From Closterium sp. NIES-65 (lineage: Eukaryota; Streptophyta; Zygnematophyceae; Desmidiales; Closteriaceae), in NCBI GenBank assembly GCA_948144175.1, contig CANXME010002051.1, positions 475,001-539,000 of the forward strand: a DNA stretch of 64,000 nt. Direction: 5' to 3'. The position numbers and the translations under genes were made by a program. The notes below the pieces were generated by a model. It made no database searches and was not told the DNA's origin. It worked only from the letters and a program-made list of their open reading frames with translations. Shown one piece after another: positions 28,239-40,100 of the stretch (its first letter is position 1; the number at the start of each line of letters is the position of its first letter).

Positions 28239-31037
28239 CTAGCCCTTGCTTGCCGCCGACACGCCAAGGTGCAGACCCCATTTGGCCTTTGGCTGCAGCT
28301 TCCCACCACGCTGCTGCTCAGAGACAAGGAACTGCGCCATGCAGCCCCACACCCGCGCCAGCGACAAGTCGGGCTTCTTCCCGGTCAGCACCTGGTACGG
28401 CGTCGTCCCCGGCGGCAGCGTCGACCTCTCAAGGCAGTTGCGGACCCAGACGGCCTGCCGGAGAGCGAGGTGCCACCAGTGGTGCTGCACACCCATGTGC
28501 AGCAGCATTGTCCGCACCGACTCCACCACCGTCCTCATCTCCCGCTCCGCCATGCCGTTCTGCTGCGGGGTGTATGGGCAGGTCAGGTCGTGGACGATCC
28601 CCTTGCCGTTCACGAAGTCGGTGAACTGCTTCCCGAGGAACTCCCCTCCCCTGTCTGAGCGCAGCATCAACACCGACTTCTTCGTCTGCCGCTCAGCCAC
28701 CGCCAGCCACTGTACGAACGCCGACAAAGCATCTGACTTCTTGGCGACCGGCTTCACCCACACGTAACGGGTCTTGCGGTCCTTCAGCAGCAAGAAGTAC
28801 AGGCTGCCATCCTTGGCAGCCACGCGAAACGGCCCGCACAGGTCGATGTGCACGACGGCCAGCACGTCGTCGGCGTCGGAGCCGTGGTCGGGGAAGGTGT
28901 GTCGCGCCAGCTTCCCGCCGACGCACGAGACACACGGGGAGTCAGCGTCCGTCGCCGACTTGAGGTCCAGCCCAATGGCGACCTCGTTCTTCGCCGAGCT
29001 CCGTATGGTGTCCATGCCGACATGCGCAAGCCTCGCATGCATCCGGTCCGGCGTCGACTTCGTCTTCGAGACGATCGCCCGCAGAGCCACCACCTCCGTC
29101 GTGGGCGGCGTCGATCTCGTCGCGCAGGGACGCAGGTCGGTGCAGAGGACTCGCCCGGAGTACGTCGCCCGCCCGAGCACCTCCCCTGCTGCCGAGACGA
29201 GCAGCATGCCGTCGTCGTCCTCCTGCAGCTTCACGCCGTGCTCCTTCAGCTGGCCGGCCGACAGCAGGTTGGCCCGCACACCCGGGACGTATAGCACGTC
29301 GGGGATGAGCACCTCCTTCCCGGCCTCTCCTTGCAGGGAGATGGTGCCACTGCGCTGAACGTCCTGCAGCGCCCCATTAAAGCCGCGCACGTGCTTGATG
29401 GAGCCACTCGGCTGCAGGTCGACGAAGGCTTCCTTCGTTCCCATCAGGTGGTGGGAACAACCGCTGTCGAGCAGGACCACCGCCGGGTTCGCCTGCACAG
29501 CTGCCGCCACCGCCTGGAAGTCCTCTCCGGCCTCCGGTGCCAGAGAGATGGCCGGCTCCACGACGCCAACCAGCGAGCACGACGCCACCTTGTCGTCTCG
29601 CCCCTTGCCGCGTACAACGGAGTCGGCGTCCTTCGCCGAGGTCGATGTCGTCGACTGGTTCTCCTTGCGCGGCTTGTTTCCTCCTCGATGAGGACGACGG
29701 CTGCCAGACCTCCCGCGGCCGCCCTTGTTGTCGTCGTCGGAGTCACTGCGGTCAGGACACTCGAAGGAGAGGTGATCACGGCTGTGGCAGATCCAGCAGT
29801 CCCGACGTCGACCTCCTCCTCCTCGACCGCCGTCCTTGGTCGACCTCTTCTCGACCTCCTTGGTCGACTTCCAGCCACCGCTCCCGCCGCCACCAGGCTG
29901 TCCGCGCTGTCCTGGTCGGCCTCCTTGCTTCGCCGGGGCGACAAAGTTGGCATGCGCCAAGAGCTCCTGCGATCGCTCAGCCTCCTGCATCGCCTCGTCC
30001 TGCAGGATATACGAGGTCAGGTTGTCCTCGTTGAACATCGCCCTTGTGCTCGGCGCCATAGACAGCCGCTTCAGCAGGTTATAGCTGCTAGACAGTCCCT
30101 GCATGACATGGGTGATGTACGACACCGTGGAGTACTGCGCGCCGGCCATCCTGATGGTGGCGAGAATTCGCCTGGCTCGGTTGCAGTAGTCGGTCGCACT
30201 CTCCTCGTCGCCCATACGCAGCTGCGTCAGCTGTCCCTCCAGCTGGGCGATGAACAGGTCGTCGGTGACCTGGTACGTCGACTCAATGAAGTGCCACGCC
30301 CGGTGGCCAGCGTCGATGTACTCCCGGCACCACTTCAAGGCGATCTGCACGCCCGGCGAGCAGCATCGCGAGATGACCGTGAAGGTCAACAGCTGCACGG
30401 CGCGAAACTCCGCACGCAGGTCGGGGTGGTGCTCCCCCGGCGTCGCCACGGTCCCTCGGGCGAAGCTGATCAGCCCGGCCATCTCCAGCTGGGGCTCGAT
30501 GGCTTCCTTCCAGGTGAGAATGTCGGGTCGACTGACCAGCGGAGGGGTGACCGAGATCCTGTCCGGCGTAAACTTGAAGTAGCCGTAGCTCGGCGCAATC
30601 CCACCTGCTGTCACCTGGGACGCCGACATCGGCGACACCCCACTCCGTCGACCTCCGACGTCACCCCGCGGAGAGCCTGCAGTCGCCGACGACTGCATCC
30701 CTCGCGCCTGAACGCCGCCGACTTCACCGGCGTGTATCACACCTCTCTGCCTCGACGTGCCTCCAGCACTGCTGCCGACTTGACCACCACCGGTGTTGAC
30801 GCCCACGTCGACGCCGCCTTCGTTGTTCACCGGACGAGGAGAGGCAGGTCGAGACGGGTGCTCCGTCGCCCACATGGAGCGGAGTCCAGCCTCGACGACC
30901 GGCCAGGGCAAGTCGCCGTACTCGTTGGCCTCGTGCTTCCTCCTCGCGTTCTCCAACCGTGCCTCTAGGGTGTCCACCACCCCCGCGTCACCTACGGCTC
31001 CTACCATAGTGACTACCGCACAGTTGCCAGCCTGCAA
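28239..31037 (-). CDS. Copia C gag, protease and integrase region
   Basis: Part of a fossil element. The capsid region has the UBN2 pattern (LEGQLTQLRMGDEESATDYC). Then come a zinc knuckle (CWICHSRDHLSFEC), the aspartic protease (VVLLDSGCSHHLMG), the gag-pre-integrase and the integrase core (VHIDLCGPF, LRSDRGGEFLGKQF, PQQNGMAERE). Confidence 0.88.
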   Translation of the reverse strand: MQAGNCAVVTMVGAVGDAGVVDTLEARLENARRKHEANEYGDLPWPVVEAGLRSMWATEHPSRPASPRPVNNEGGVDVGVNTGGGQVGSSAGGTSRQRGVIHAGEVGGVQARGMQSSATAGSPRGDVGGRRSGVSPMSASQVTAGGIAPSYGYFKFTPDRISVTPPLVSRPDILTWKEAIEPQLEMAGLISFARGTVATPGEHHPDLRAEFRAVQLLTFTVISRCCSPGVQIALKWCREYIDAGHRAWHFIESTYQVTDDLFIAQLEGQLTQLRMGDEESATDYCNRARRILATIRMAGAQYSTVSYITHVMQGLSSSYNLLKRLSMAPSTRAMFNEDNLTSYILQDEAMQEAERSQELLAHANFVAPAKQGGRPGQRGQPGGGGSGGWKSTKEVEKRSTKDGGRGGGGRRRDCWICHSRDHLSFECPDRSDSDDDNKGGRGRSGSRRPHRGGNKPRKENQSTTSTSAKDADSVVRGKGRDDKVASCSLVGVVEPAISLAPEAGEDFQAVAAAVQANPAVVLLDSGCSHHLMGTKEAFVDLQPSGSIKHVRGFNGALQDVQRSGTISLQGEAGKEVLIPDVLYVPGVRANLLSAGQLKEHGVKLQEDDDGMLLVSAAGEVLGRATYSGRVLCTDLRPCATRSTPPTTEVVALRAIVSKTKSTPDRMHARLAHVGMDTIRSSAKNEVAIGLDLKSATDADSPCVSCVGGKLARHTFPDHGSDADDVLAVVHIDLCGPFRVAAKDGSLYFLLLKDRKTRYVWVKPVAKKSDALSAFVQWLAVAERQTKKSVLMLRSDRGGEFLGKQFTDFVNGKGIVHDLTCPYTPQQNGMAEREMRTVVESVRTMLLHMGVQHHWWHLALRQAVWVRNCLERSTLPPGTTPYQVLTGKKPDLSLARVWGCMAQFLVSEQQRGGKLQPKAKWGLHLGVSAASKG

Positions 31038-31113
31038 CTACGAAATAGGTAAGTGGTGTCTACGTCGACCTGACTGAAAGGTAAGTCGTGTGCCGTCCAC
31101 GCTCACCGCACCA

Positions 31114-31937
31114 TGCGGAGATAACTGCAGCAACGGGAGCTAGGCTACGGGCTAGGCACGTGTGCTCGTGTGATCTCTGCGCTCGTTAGTCCTTAGTCGT
31201 TTTCCTTGTGCACACACTACTTGCTAGTTCACGGGGAAAATTGGCAAGAGTTTCACTAGGAAAAGTTCATAACAATGGGTACAATAAAGTTGGCATAACA
31301 AGACTACATCAGAGCAAGCATTCAGGTCGGCCAACTGCCAGTGCAGCTTGGTCGACCGCGTTCCAGCACGACTTCGTCGACCGCGCTCCAGCAAGGCAAG
31401 GTCGACGGCGTGCCAACGTCGCAGGTTGACGGCGTGACAGCGTTGCTCACGCAGGACAGCAGTGCACCCTGCTTCGCAGTTGTGCGCAGATGATTGGCGC
31501 GCAGAGTCTTGTCACCTGCACAGCGCATACACCACGTCAACCTCGAGCTGACGACTGCCTCTGATCCGCCATGACGACCTCGGGATACCACCACCGAGGT
31601 CGGATTCGCCAACTTCGCCTGGGCGACCGTCGCACTCCTCCGCAGCACTTCGTCACCCAGGTGACCTGGTCGACCAGGCAACCACGTCGACCAGCAGCTC
31701 CCGTACGTGCCCGTCGACCTCCCAAGTCGACGACCACCTCCACGTCGACCTCACCAGGTCGACGACACCATCGGTCGACCTCCTCCAGGTCGACATCCCC
31801 TCTGGTCGACCAGCTCCACGTCAACCAGCACTCCTGGTAGACCTGCTCCTCGTCGACCAGCACAGTCGTCGGCCGACCACCCACGTCGGCCACCCGAAGC
31901 TGGCGTCACGAAGTTGACGCCCCGCTACTCGACGCCC
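31114..31937 (-). repeat. LTR of copia C, 5' side
   Basis: 824 bp partner of 24551-25374; the internal region with the gag start lies to its left. Confidence 0.85.
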
Positions 31938-31939
31938 GG

Positions 31940-32886
31940 ACGGACAGGCGACGCAGGGCGAGACGCAGGCTCACGACGCTCAGCAAGACCTCCAGTAGGA
32001 CCAGTGTAGGGAGAAGGAGCAGGCAGTGGGGAGGCGGGCTGTAACTGTAACTGTGATGGGACAGGCTGTGGACACTGGGAGGAGGAGGACCAGTAGACGG
32101 CGGGAGACCAAGCACCTGCTGAAGGAGCGGAACGAAGTACGGCCGAGGCCTCGCGGCGACGCCAGACACAGTAGGGACAGCACCTGTACCCCCAGCGGCA
32201 GCACCAGCGCCAGCAGCACCTCCAGCTCCAGTACCTCCAGCAGCACCAGTAGCACCCCCAGCAAGACCTCCTCCAGGACCGACAGCAGTAGCCTGTGCGC
32301 CAACACCCTCAGCAGCTCCAGCTCCAGTCGTACATGCAGGCCCAGCAGCTCCAGTACTCCCAGTACGAGCACCTCCAGGACCCGCGGCACCAGCACCGTC
32401 AGCAGCCGAAGAACCTCCAGCTCCAGCAGCACGCCTCCAGCGCTGGGCAAACCACTCGCGCAGCTCCTCTGGAGAGAGTGGCTCCCGCCGAGACGAAGCA
32501 CCCGGAGAACCTCCAGGCCCAGCACCGCCAGACGCCACACGAGCAGGCCCAGCTCCCTCAGGCTCCGCACCCCCAGGCTCAGCACCTCCAGGCATAGCAC
32601 CCTTACGCGTAGCACCCCCAGGCTCAGCACCCCCAGGCGTAGCACCCCCAGGCTCAGCACCCCCAGGCGTAGCACCCCCAGGCTCAGCACCCCCAGGGGT
32701 AGCACCCCCAGGCTCAGCACCCCTAGGCTCAGCACCCCCAGTAGTAGCACCCTCTGACTCAGCACCCCCAGGCGTAGCACCCACACGCTCAGCACCCCCA
32801 GAGTCAGCATCCCCAGGCTCAGCACCCTCAGCAGCACCAGAGTCACCAGTAACCTCGACAGGCTCGAGTGCGTCTACCTGGGACAC
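31940..32886 (-). repeat. Low-complexity linker of copia B
   Basis: Repeats coding GGAEPGGATPGGAEPGG and Gly/Ala-rich stretches between integrase and RT. It is the counterpart of the tract in copia A but with a different repeat. Confidence 0.8.
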
Positions 32887-35800
32887 ACCTGAAGGGGCAG
32901 GACCCTAAGGGGGGAGGGTGTCTACCGGGGGGGGGACCTGGCACAAGGAAGAGCGGTTGCAGGGGGAGGGACGGAGTGCGGTAGGGGAAGAGGCGGTAGT
33001 AGGGGACCTTTTGTCAAACCTGACGTCCTGGGAGGACAGAACACGGCGAGAGGTGGGGTGGTAGAACTGCCACCCTGGCGCGTCAGGGGGGAAGCCAAGG
33101 AAGACGCAAGGAGCAGCACGAGGGGACAGCTTGTCCGCAGACAAGTCGCGGACAAACGCCCGAGATCCCCAGACACGGACTGCAGACGCATCGCCAACCT
33201 TCCCCGTCCACACCAAAACTGGGGAGGTCTCCGGCATGGAGACCCTGGGGTGAAGGTTGATCTGATGCGCCGCGTACCGAACCGCAAACGGCTAGAGAAA
33301 ATGGGGGGCAGCCGCATGCATCATGGACGTACGGGCGACGTCCATGACCATGCCAATGCGGCGCTCAGCAATCCCATTTTGCTGTGGAAAGTCCGAAAGC
33401 GTGAAGGTCTGGCGGATGCCTCGTGCCCGACAGTAGGCTCGCAGAAGGCTAGAGGAGAACTCTCCGCCTCTGTCAAAGTGCAGACGCAGAACAGGAAAGT
33501 CCGAGCCGAAGCTCTGCCTGAGCTGGAGACGAGCTGCGCGGATCCAGTCGATCAACACCGCAGTGACATCACCCTTGCTGCGCAAGGGGAAGACTGTGGT
33601 GTAACGCGAGTAGTCGTCAACCACCAGCAGGAAGTAGCGCTCGTGACCCTGTCCACGGACGCGGGCTGGGCCCCACACGTCCATATGAAGCGTCTGCAGC
33701 GGGGCCTCTGTCGGAGGAAACTGGGAGGAGTGAGGGGCAACACGCTGCCGCCCCTCGACGCAGGGGACGCAGGCAGGGGCAGGCCCCGGGGGAAGGGGAG
33801 GGAGGGACCGGGGAAGACCAGAGACAAAGACACGGGAGGCCATGCCTCGGAGACGAAGCAGGGAGGGGTGACCAAGGCGGTGGTGCCAGAGGAGAGTCTC
33901 GTGAGACAGGAGGCGACACGAGCAGGGGGCAGACTCAGGACCAGACCTGGACGCTGCAGCAAACACCTGACCTGACGCAGCTACCTGACCAGACGCAGGG
34001 ACAGGAGGAGACTCAGTGGTCAGTGTGTACAGGCTCGAGTCCGGCCGACGTGTAAACGTGGCCAGGTGTCGGCCTGTCCGAGCGTCCGTGCAGTGGGTCA
34101 CCAGCAGACTCGCAGGAGTGAACTGGTGAACCCTCGCATCCTGTAGGTTAGCACCACTCACCAAGTTCGTAGAGAACGAGGGGAGGTAAAGGCCAGACAG
34201 GGTGCCAGAGGGGGCCGCCGGACACGGGAGGACAGTGGAGAAGTGAGCAAGGACAGGACCCCCAGAGGGGTCTGCCAGAGAGACTGCAACTGGCCAACCA
34301 AGCGGCGTGAGTGTGGTGCGGTCTCGAAAGAAGGAGCGAGAAGCCCCCGAGTCAAGGGTGAAGGTGTGGGAGGCCGAAGCCGACGCGGTACCTGAGAGAG
34401 CAGACTCACCAGCACCTGAGGAAGCAGACGCACTAGCACCTAGAGCAACAGTCCCGCTAGCACCTAGAGCAGCAGCCTCACCAGTACCTAGAGCAGCAGT
34501 CTCAATGCCCGGGTTGGGCGGAAAACACCGGTAACAGTCACCCTCATCACTAATAGTCACAGCATACATGGCAGCAAGAATAGCATCAAAGTCAAGGTCA
34601 AAGACAGCTACTCCCGCCCTAGACAGCTCGCCCCAGCGGGGGATCTCAGCGGCCTACGGGAACTGGTGACGCCAAGCGTCCGTTAGGCGGCCAAAGCAGC
34701 GCTGGGTGGAGTGCGCACCCCCGCACTGCTCACCCGCGCGGTCGCCGGTGCGTAGGACGTAGGTGCACGGACCAGTACCCCCACCCCGCTGGCGTGCAGC
34801 GTACCACTCACGGAGCTGCTGAGGGGGGGGGGATGTCACGAGTGCGCTGCTGCTGCTGCTGCTGTTGGCGCTGACCACCACCGGAGCCGACCCTCTGCGC
34901 AGTGCCACCCCGACCAGCTCCACCTCCTCCGCCACCGCCTCCTCCACCGCCGCCACCTCCGCTCCCACCGCCACCACCGCCGCCGCCTCCGCCTCCACTG
35001 CCGCCACCGACACCTCCACCCCCGCCACCACCCCCACCGCCACTCCCACCCCCTCCGCCGCCTCCACCGCCGCCTCCACCGCCCCCGCTAGCTCCTCCAG
35101 TGCCCCTGCCCCCCTTGCCCTTGCCAGGGCGTCGTCTCCCGCTAGGGGTAGACGCTTCACCGACCAAATCAAGACCAATGAGGTCGGCCGCAGCAGCAGA
35201 GGCAACAGAGGGCAAAAGGGGGGAGGGGGAACACCCCTCAAAGATGGGGGTGCGAGGGTCACCACGAGAGGCTCCTACAGCTACTATGCTCTTCTCTGCT
35301 ACTAGGAGGGCCTTCTCGAGGAGGTCAACGGTGAGAGTGGTGGGGTAAACTGAGAGGAAGTGGTCCCTGACTACGCGAAGGGAGTCAGGGAGCCGGGTGA
35401 CTATGTAGTAGAGGGTGATGTACATGGGGGGGGGGGTTATTGGCGCAGAAGTCAGTAGGAAGCGCAGCGCGGAAGCGAGTGTCACTAGTGCGGAGGTGCG
35501 TAATGAGGTCAGCGACTATGGGAAAGGCAGCAAGGTCAGGGAAGAGGTACGGTAGCATGAGGCGGCTTAGTGCAGCAGTGGCAGGGGAGGAGTAGCGCGC
35601 AACTACAGCGTCGTACAAGGTCTGAGCACTCTTGTACTGACTAAAGTGCGCACGCTCAGAGGTAGGCAGGTGGCGACACACAGCAAGACGTGCAGCAGCA
35701 TCGCGTGTGGCCCACTGTGAGCGAACAGTGGCGTCAGCATCAGCAGCAGGGGCAGGAGAGGCACCAGAGGTGAGGTCAAAGAGGGAGAGACCGTCTGCCC

Positions 35801-35929
35801 TGTCGCACTGTAGGAAGAGCTGCAGGTCATCTACCCAGACGTCAAAGTCAATGGCCTGAACCTCAGCGTCATAAGCGAGGACACTAGGGGTAGCCATGAC
35901 AGCAGTAGACTAGCAGCGCGAACAGTAGG

Positions 35930-36960
35930 GTAAGGGCAGTGCAGTGACAGAGGCGCTGCTCTTACCGGACAGGGCGGCTCGGGCGGCTCGGCGGATCGGC
36001 GGCTCGGCGGCTCGGCGGCTCGGGCGGCTCGGCGGCTCGGCAGTATCTGCGGCTCGGTGACTCGGCGGCGCTGGCGGCTCGGCGGCTCGGCGGTACGGCG
36101 GCTCGGCATCTCAGCGACCCGGCGGCTCGGGCGGCTCAGGTGGCGCGGCGGCTCGGGCGGCTCAGGTGGCTCGGGCGGCTCGGCAGTAGGTCGGCGGCGC
36201 CGGCGGCTCGGTGGTGACGGCGGGGCCGCGTGGGGACGGCGGTGGGGCCGGTAGAGGCAGCGCCGGGGCCATGAAGGGTAGCGCCGGGGCCGCAGGGTAG
36301 GCGACGGGGCCAGCAGAGGCGGCGCCGGGGCCGGGAAGGGCGGCGCCGGGGCCGGGAAGGGCGGTGCCGGGGCCGCAGGGGTAGGCGACGGGGCCAGCAG
36401 AGGCGGCGCCGGGGCCGGGAAGGGCGGCGCCGGGGCCGGGAAGGGCGGCGCCGGGGCCGGGAAGGGCGGCGTCGGGGTCGCAGGGGTAGGCGACGGGGCC
36501 GCAGGATAGGCGCTGGGGCTGCAGGGTAGGCGACGGGGCCAGCAAGGTCGGCGACGGGGCCGCAGGGTAGGTGCCGGGGCCGCAGGGTAGGCACCGGGGC
36601 CAGCAGGGTAGGCGACGGGGCCGCAGGGTAGGCGACGGGGCCACGAGGGTAGGCGCCGGGGCCGCAAGGGTAGGCGACGGGGCCGCAAGGGCGGCTTGAA
36701 GGGGTCGCTAGGGCAGCTTGAAGAGGCCGCGAGGGCGGCGCGAAAGGGCCGCAAGGGCGGCGCGACGCGGCCGCGAGGGCGGCGCGACGTGATGGGGCCG
36801 CGAGGGCGGCGCGACGGGGTCGCAAGGGCGACTCGACGGGGCCGCTAGGGAGGCGCGACGCGACGGGGCCGCTAAGGCGGCGCGACGGGGTCGTAAGGGC
36901 GGCACGACGGGGTCGTGAGAGGGGAGCGCGACTCGGGCAGAGGCTGAGCGCGCTCCGGGC
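35930..36960 (+). repeat. GC-rich leader repeats of copia B
   Basis: About 1 kb of tandem units between gag and the LTR: ggcggctcgg units, then gccggggccgggaagggcg, gcagggtaggcgacggggcc and gcgacggggtcgcaagggcg units. It is strongly G-rich on the plus strand and carries no gene. Confidence 0.85.
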
Positions 36961-37024
36961 AGGAAAAAAAAAAAAAACGGTGGGCCCTAGGAACAGTTCC
37001 CACAGGGGAACCTTCTCTATACCA

Positions 37025-37153
37025 TGTGAAATTGAACGAGAATGAATGAACTATGAAACAGTTGGGTACAAGTACTAACCCTAATTGGGTTGTACCCCTT
37101 ATGGGCTACCCCACTACAGCCTACACAAAAGTATAAGCTATAATGTTCTGACA
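37025..37153 (-). repeat. LTR of copia B, 5' side
   Basis: 129 bp, two differences from 22485-22613, followed by the second accca copy (37154-37158). Confidence 0.9.
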
Positions 37154-37158
37154 ACCCA

Positions 37159-40100
37159 CATGTGCTCGCTCGACGTGAGCTACCGTACTGCTTGTACTGA
37201 GGCTGAGCTTGCACTCCTCACCCCGTCCATGGCGATCACTATGTACTTGATCGCCACCAGCCTCCTTGACCGCCTTCCACTTTTCCGTGACGCGCTTCTT
37301 TGGAAGCACCCTAGTGCGATCACTATCGATGTCCTTGAGACAACTCTCAAGGACATTGAGAGCAACATCCACTCTTTCCGGCGCCGTTGCCCTATAGCTT
37401 CCCACCTTCGCTGCTTCTCTTGCCTATACTGCGTCTCCTGCTTGACTGCAGCCGTGTCCACCACGTGTGGGTGGCCCCAGGGCAGGGAGGTGGGAAAGGG
37501 GGCGCTGGTGGTAGTGGCAGGGGTGATGGAGGTACTGGCGCCACTAGTGCGTCTGGTGGAGGCCACACTGGACGCGGTACATGGCCTATGGGCCCGACTG
37601 TAGGGGTGGCTGGTGCGGCTGCGTGGTACACAACACAGCATTGGCAACAGTCCGAGTAGTAGCAGCCAAAGTAGGGACAGCCACAGCTGTAGGGACAATC
37701 ACAACAACAGGTTTAGCAACAAGTGCAGCAGCAGCCTTACTAGTGGGGACCTGGTGGACCACGGAGTGCTGGTCGTGGCGGTGGTCTGTCCAGCTCGGCG
37801 TCTCGTTGTGTCACTTGGCCTCCCTGCCCGTACGTGGATCAACCGGTCACTCGTGAGGGTCAGCGATGTGGCCGTTTTCACGCTGTGGGACAGAGCTCCG
37901 TGCTGCTTACGGAATGTGCCCGCGCCTAGTACGGCTACGGCCCGCTCCGGACTGGGTCCCGCTTTCTCACTCTCGTTTTGTGGGATATGTATGAAGTAGA
38001 GTTAGTTGATGCCATGGGATCTGCTTCTGTGATGTATGTTGATGTTGAATGTAGTGCTGCCGGATCTGTTTACTCGCGTGTTTGTAGCTTGTTGCTAGTG
38101 TAGATGCCGATGCTTCCAGTCTAGGTGCTTGTGTAGCTACTAGCCCAGGTGCACCAACAGCTGACATGTCGCTCTCTTTAACGTTGGACTCTGGCGCGTC
38201 TCAGTGTTTCTTCCATGACCAATCCACCCTCACACCGCTTTCAGCTCCGGTTCAGGTTGCACTGGCTGATTCTACTTCAGGACCAGCAGTTGCACGCAGC
38301 TCTACTACTCTCCCGTGCCCGACTAATCCATCTGGTGTCCTCACTGGCCTCCACATCCCCTCATTCTCCAAGAAGTTGGTGGGTGTTGGATATATCTAGG
38401 ACCGCAACGTTGGTGTTTGGTTTCCTCCGTCTGAGCGTGTTGACATCTGCATGGACAATGACACCTACGCTCCCCTGGTCGAGTTTCACTGGGAGCGGGG
38501 CTCCGGTCTCTTCACACTGCACACTGACTCTCCCCAGGTAGTCGCATATGATCAGGTTGTTGCGTCTTGCTCTTGTCGATCAGTCACCCACCCAAAAGTC
38601 ATGTGGCACCACCGTCTTGCTGACCCGCCCCCCCCACGCCTCCGTAGCATGTCTAGTCAGCCTCTTTTTTCCGCTCTCCTGTGCGTCCTAGAGTTGCTCT
38701 CTCGAATTGCTCCCTCCTTTGCCTGTGCCGCCATGCACTCCTTGCATCGAGGGTCAGCTGCGTGCCACTCCTCACTCCTCCTCCCTTCGTCCGGCCACCA
38801 CGCCCTTCCAGACTCTCCACTTGGACGTCTGGGGCCCAGCTACTATATTGTGGTCGTTGCCAACTACTCCCGTTACACCATGGTGTTACCCCCTAGTGAA
38901 GAATTCTGGCGTGACTTCTACGCCGATCCGGTGGTTACAGGCCAATAAAGCCATTCGTGGTAGTCGTGTCGTTTGTCTCCACTCCGAGCGTAGGGGTGGG
39001 GTTTTGCTCTGGCATTCTTCACGTTGCAACGAGCAGGGCATCACACAGTTTCGACGCTTCCAGAGTCCCCACAGCAAAATGTGGTTGCTGAGCACCCTAT
39101 CAGCTCGGTGATGGAGATCGCCCGCACCTCCATGATCCATGCCCATGCGCCCCATTTTCTGTGGCCACGAGGTCCGCTACGCCGCCCACCAGCTGAACCT
39201 CTGGCCTCGTGCCTCATGGCCACGGGCTTCACCGACCAGTCTTTGGACCGAGTCCCTTGGTGTTTCGTCGAAGTTTCGTGTCTGGGGCTGCCTTGCGCTT
39301 GTCCGCGACAAGCTCGGCTCGCGCCATTCCCTGTGCCTTCCTTGGTTTCCCGGTGGACGCCCCTGACTTCACGTTTCACCACCTGCCCCTCCACCGGTTT
39401 CTGGTCTCTCGTGACGTCTAGTTTGATGAGTCTGTGTCCTACTACGCCTGCTACCCCTGTCCAGGTCTCCCGGTAACCCCCCCTTCCCCACATTCGTCCT
39501 CACAGTCACCACAGTATCAGACGGTACTATCGCGACAGGTTGCCGTGGACTCTAGGGTTGTTGGTGCTGGAGGCACAGGCACTCGAGATGCTGGGTCTGA
39601 GGGTTTAGGGTTTGAGGGTGCTGGCATTGGAGGTGCTGGTTCTCAGGGTGCTGGAGCTGAGGGTACTGGCATTGGAGTTGCTAATTCTGGGGGTGTTGGA
39701 GCTGAGGTACAGGCACTAGAGGTGCTAGTTATGGGGGTGCTGGAGCTGTTGGTACTAGCGCTGCGGGTGCTCATTTTGGAGGTGCTAGAGTTACTCAGAC
39801 TGGAACTAGAGGTGCTCATGCTGAGGGCACTGGAGCTATCGGCTCTCCTTTGGCGGCGCCTGGTCCGCCTCCCCTCAACTACCCGACGGGTTTCCAGGAG
39901 CTTCTTCAGCTCGAGTGTGAGGAGCGGGAGGGGTTGGAGCAGGGGTGGTTGGAGCTGGAGCAGCGGCAGCAGGAGTTGCAGTGGTAGGAGCTGCAGCAAC
40001 AACTTCAGCAGCAGCCGCAGCAGACCCAACAGTCACCTTTGCAGCATCTGTTCCCACCTGTGAGTGGCCTTTGGGCCCTTGGTCTCCCTTCCTCCTCTAA

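Larger units (their letters stand above)
24551..31937 (-). mobile_element. Ty1/copia element C nested in B (fossil, few breaks)
   Basis: Two 824-bp direct repeats (24551-25374 and 31114-31937) with about ten differences by eye mark a young element; flanks ggaca and ggacg are a near-match target duplication. Minus-strand parts: gag of UBN2 type, zinc knuckle CWICHSRDHLSFEC, protease DSGCSHH, integrase with DRGGEF and QQNGMAERE, RT with YVDDLL, and RNase H with SSIESEYVA. It looks nearly whole, with about one or two breaks. The LTRs are dotted with GTCGAC. It is a different family from A, B, D, E and H. Confidence 0.88.
22485..37153 (-). mobile_element. Ty1/copia element B, with copia C nested inside (broken fossil)
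   Basis: Two 129-bp LTRs (22485-22613 and 37025-37153) differ at about two positions, and both flanks carry the 5-bp target duplication accca, so the ends are certain and the insertion is young. Minus-strand parts from right to left: GC-rich leader (35930-36960), gag with UBN2-like capsid region (34650-35897), Gly-rich tract (34890-35110), protease with DSGAS (about 34340), gag-pre-integrase and integrase (32905-34300), low-complexity linker (31940-32886), then copia C (24551-31937), RT (23630-24550), RNase H (22826-23491). It has several breaks in addition to the nested insertion. It landed in the plus-strand copia remnant D. Confidence 0.9.

Noticed and set aside
34865-35348. Pro-rich plus-strand protein
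   Set aside because: It is antisense to the Gly-rich tract of copia B gag.
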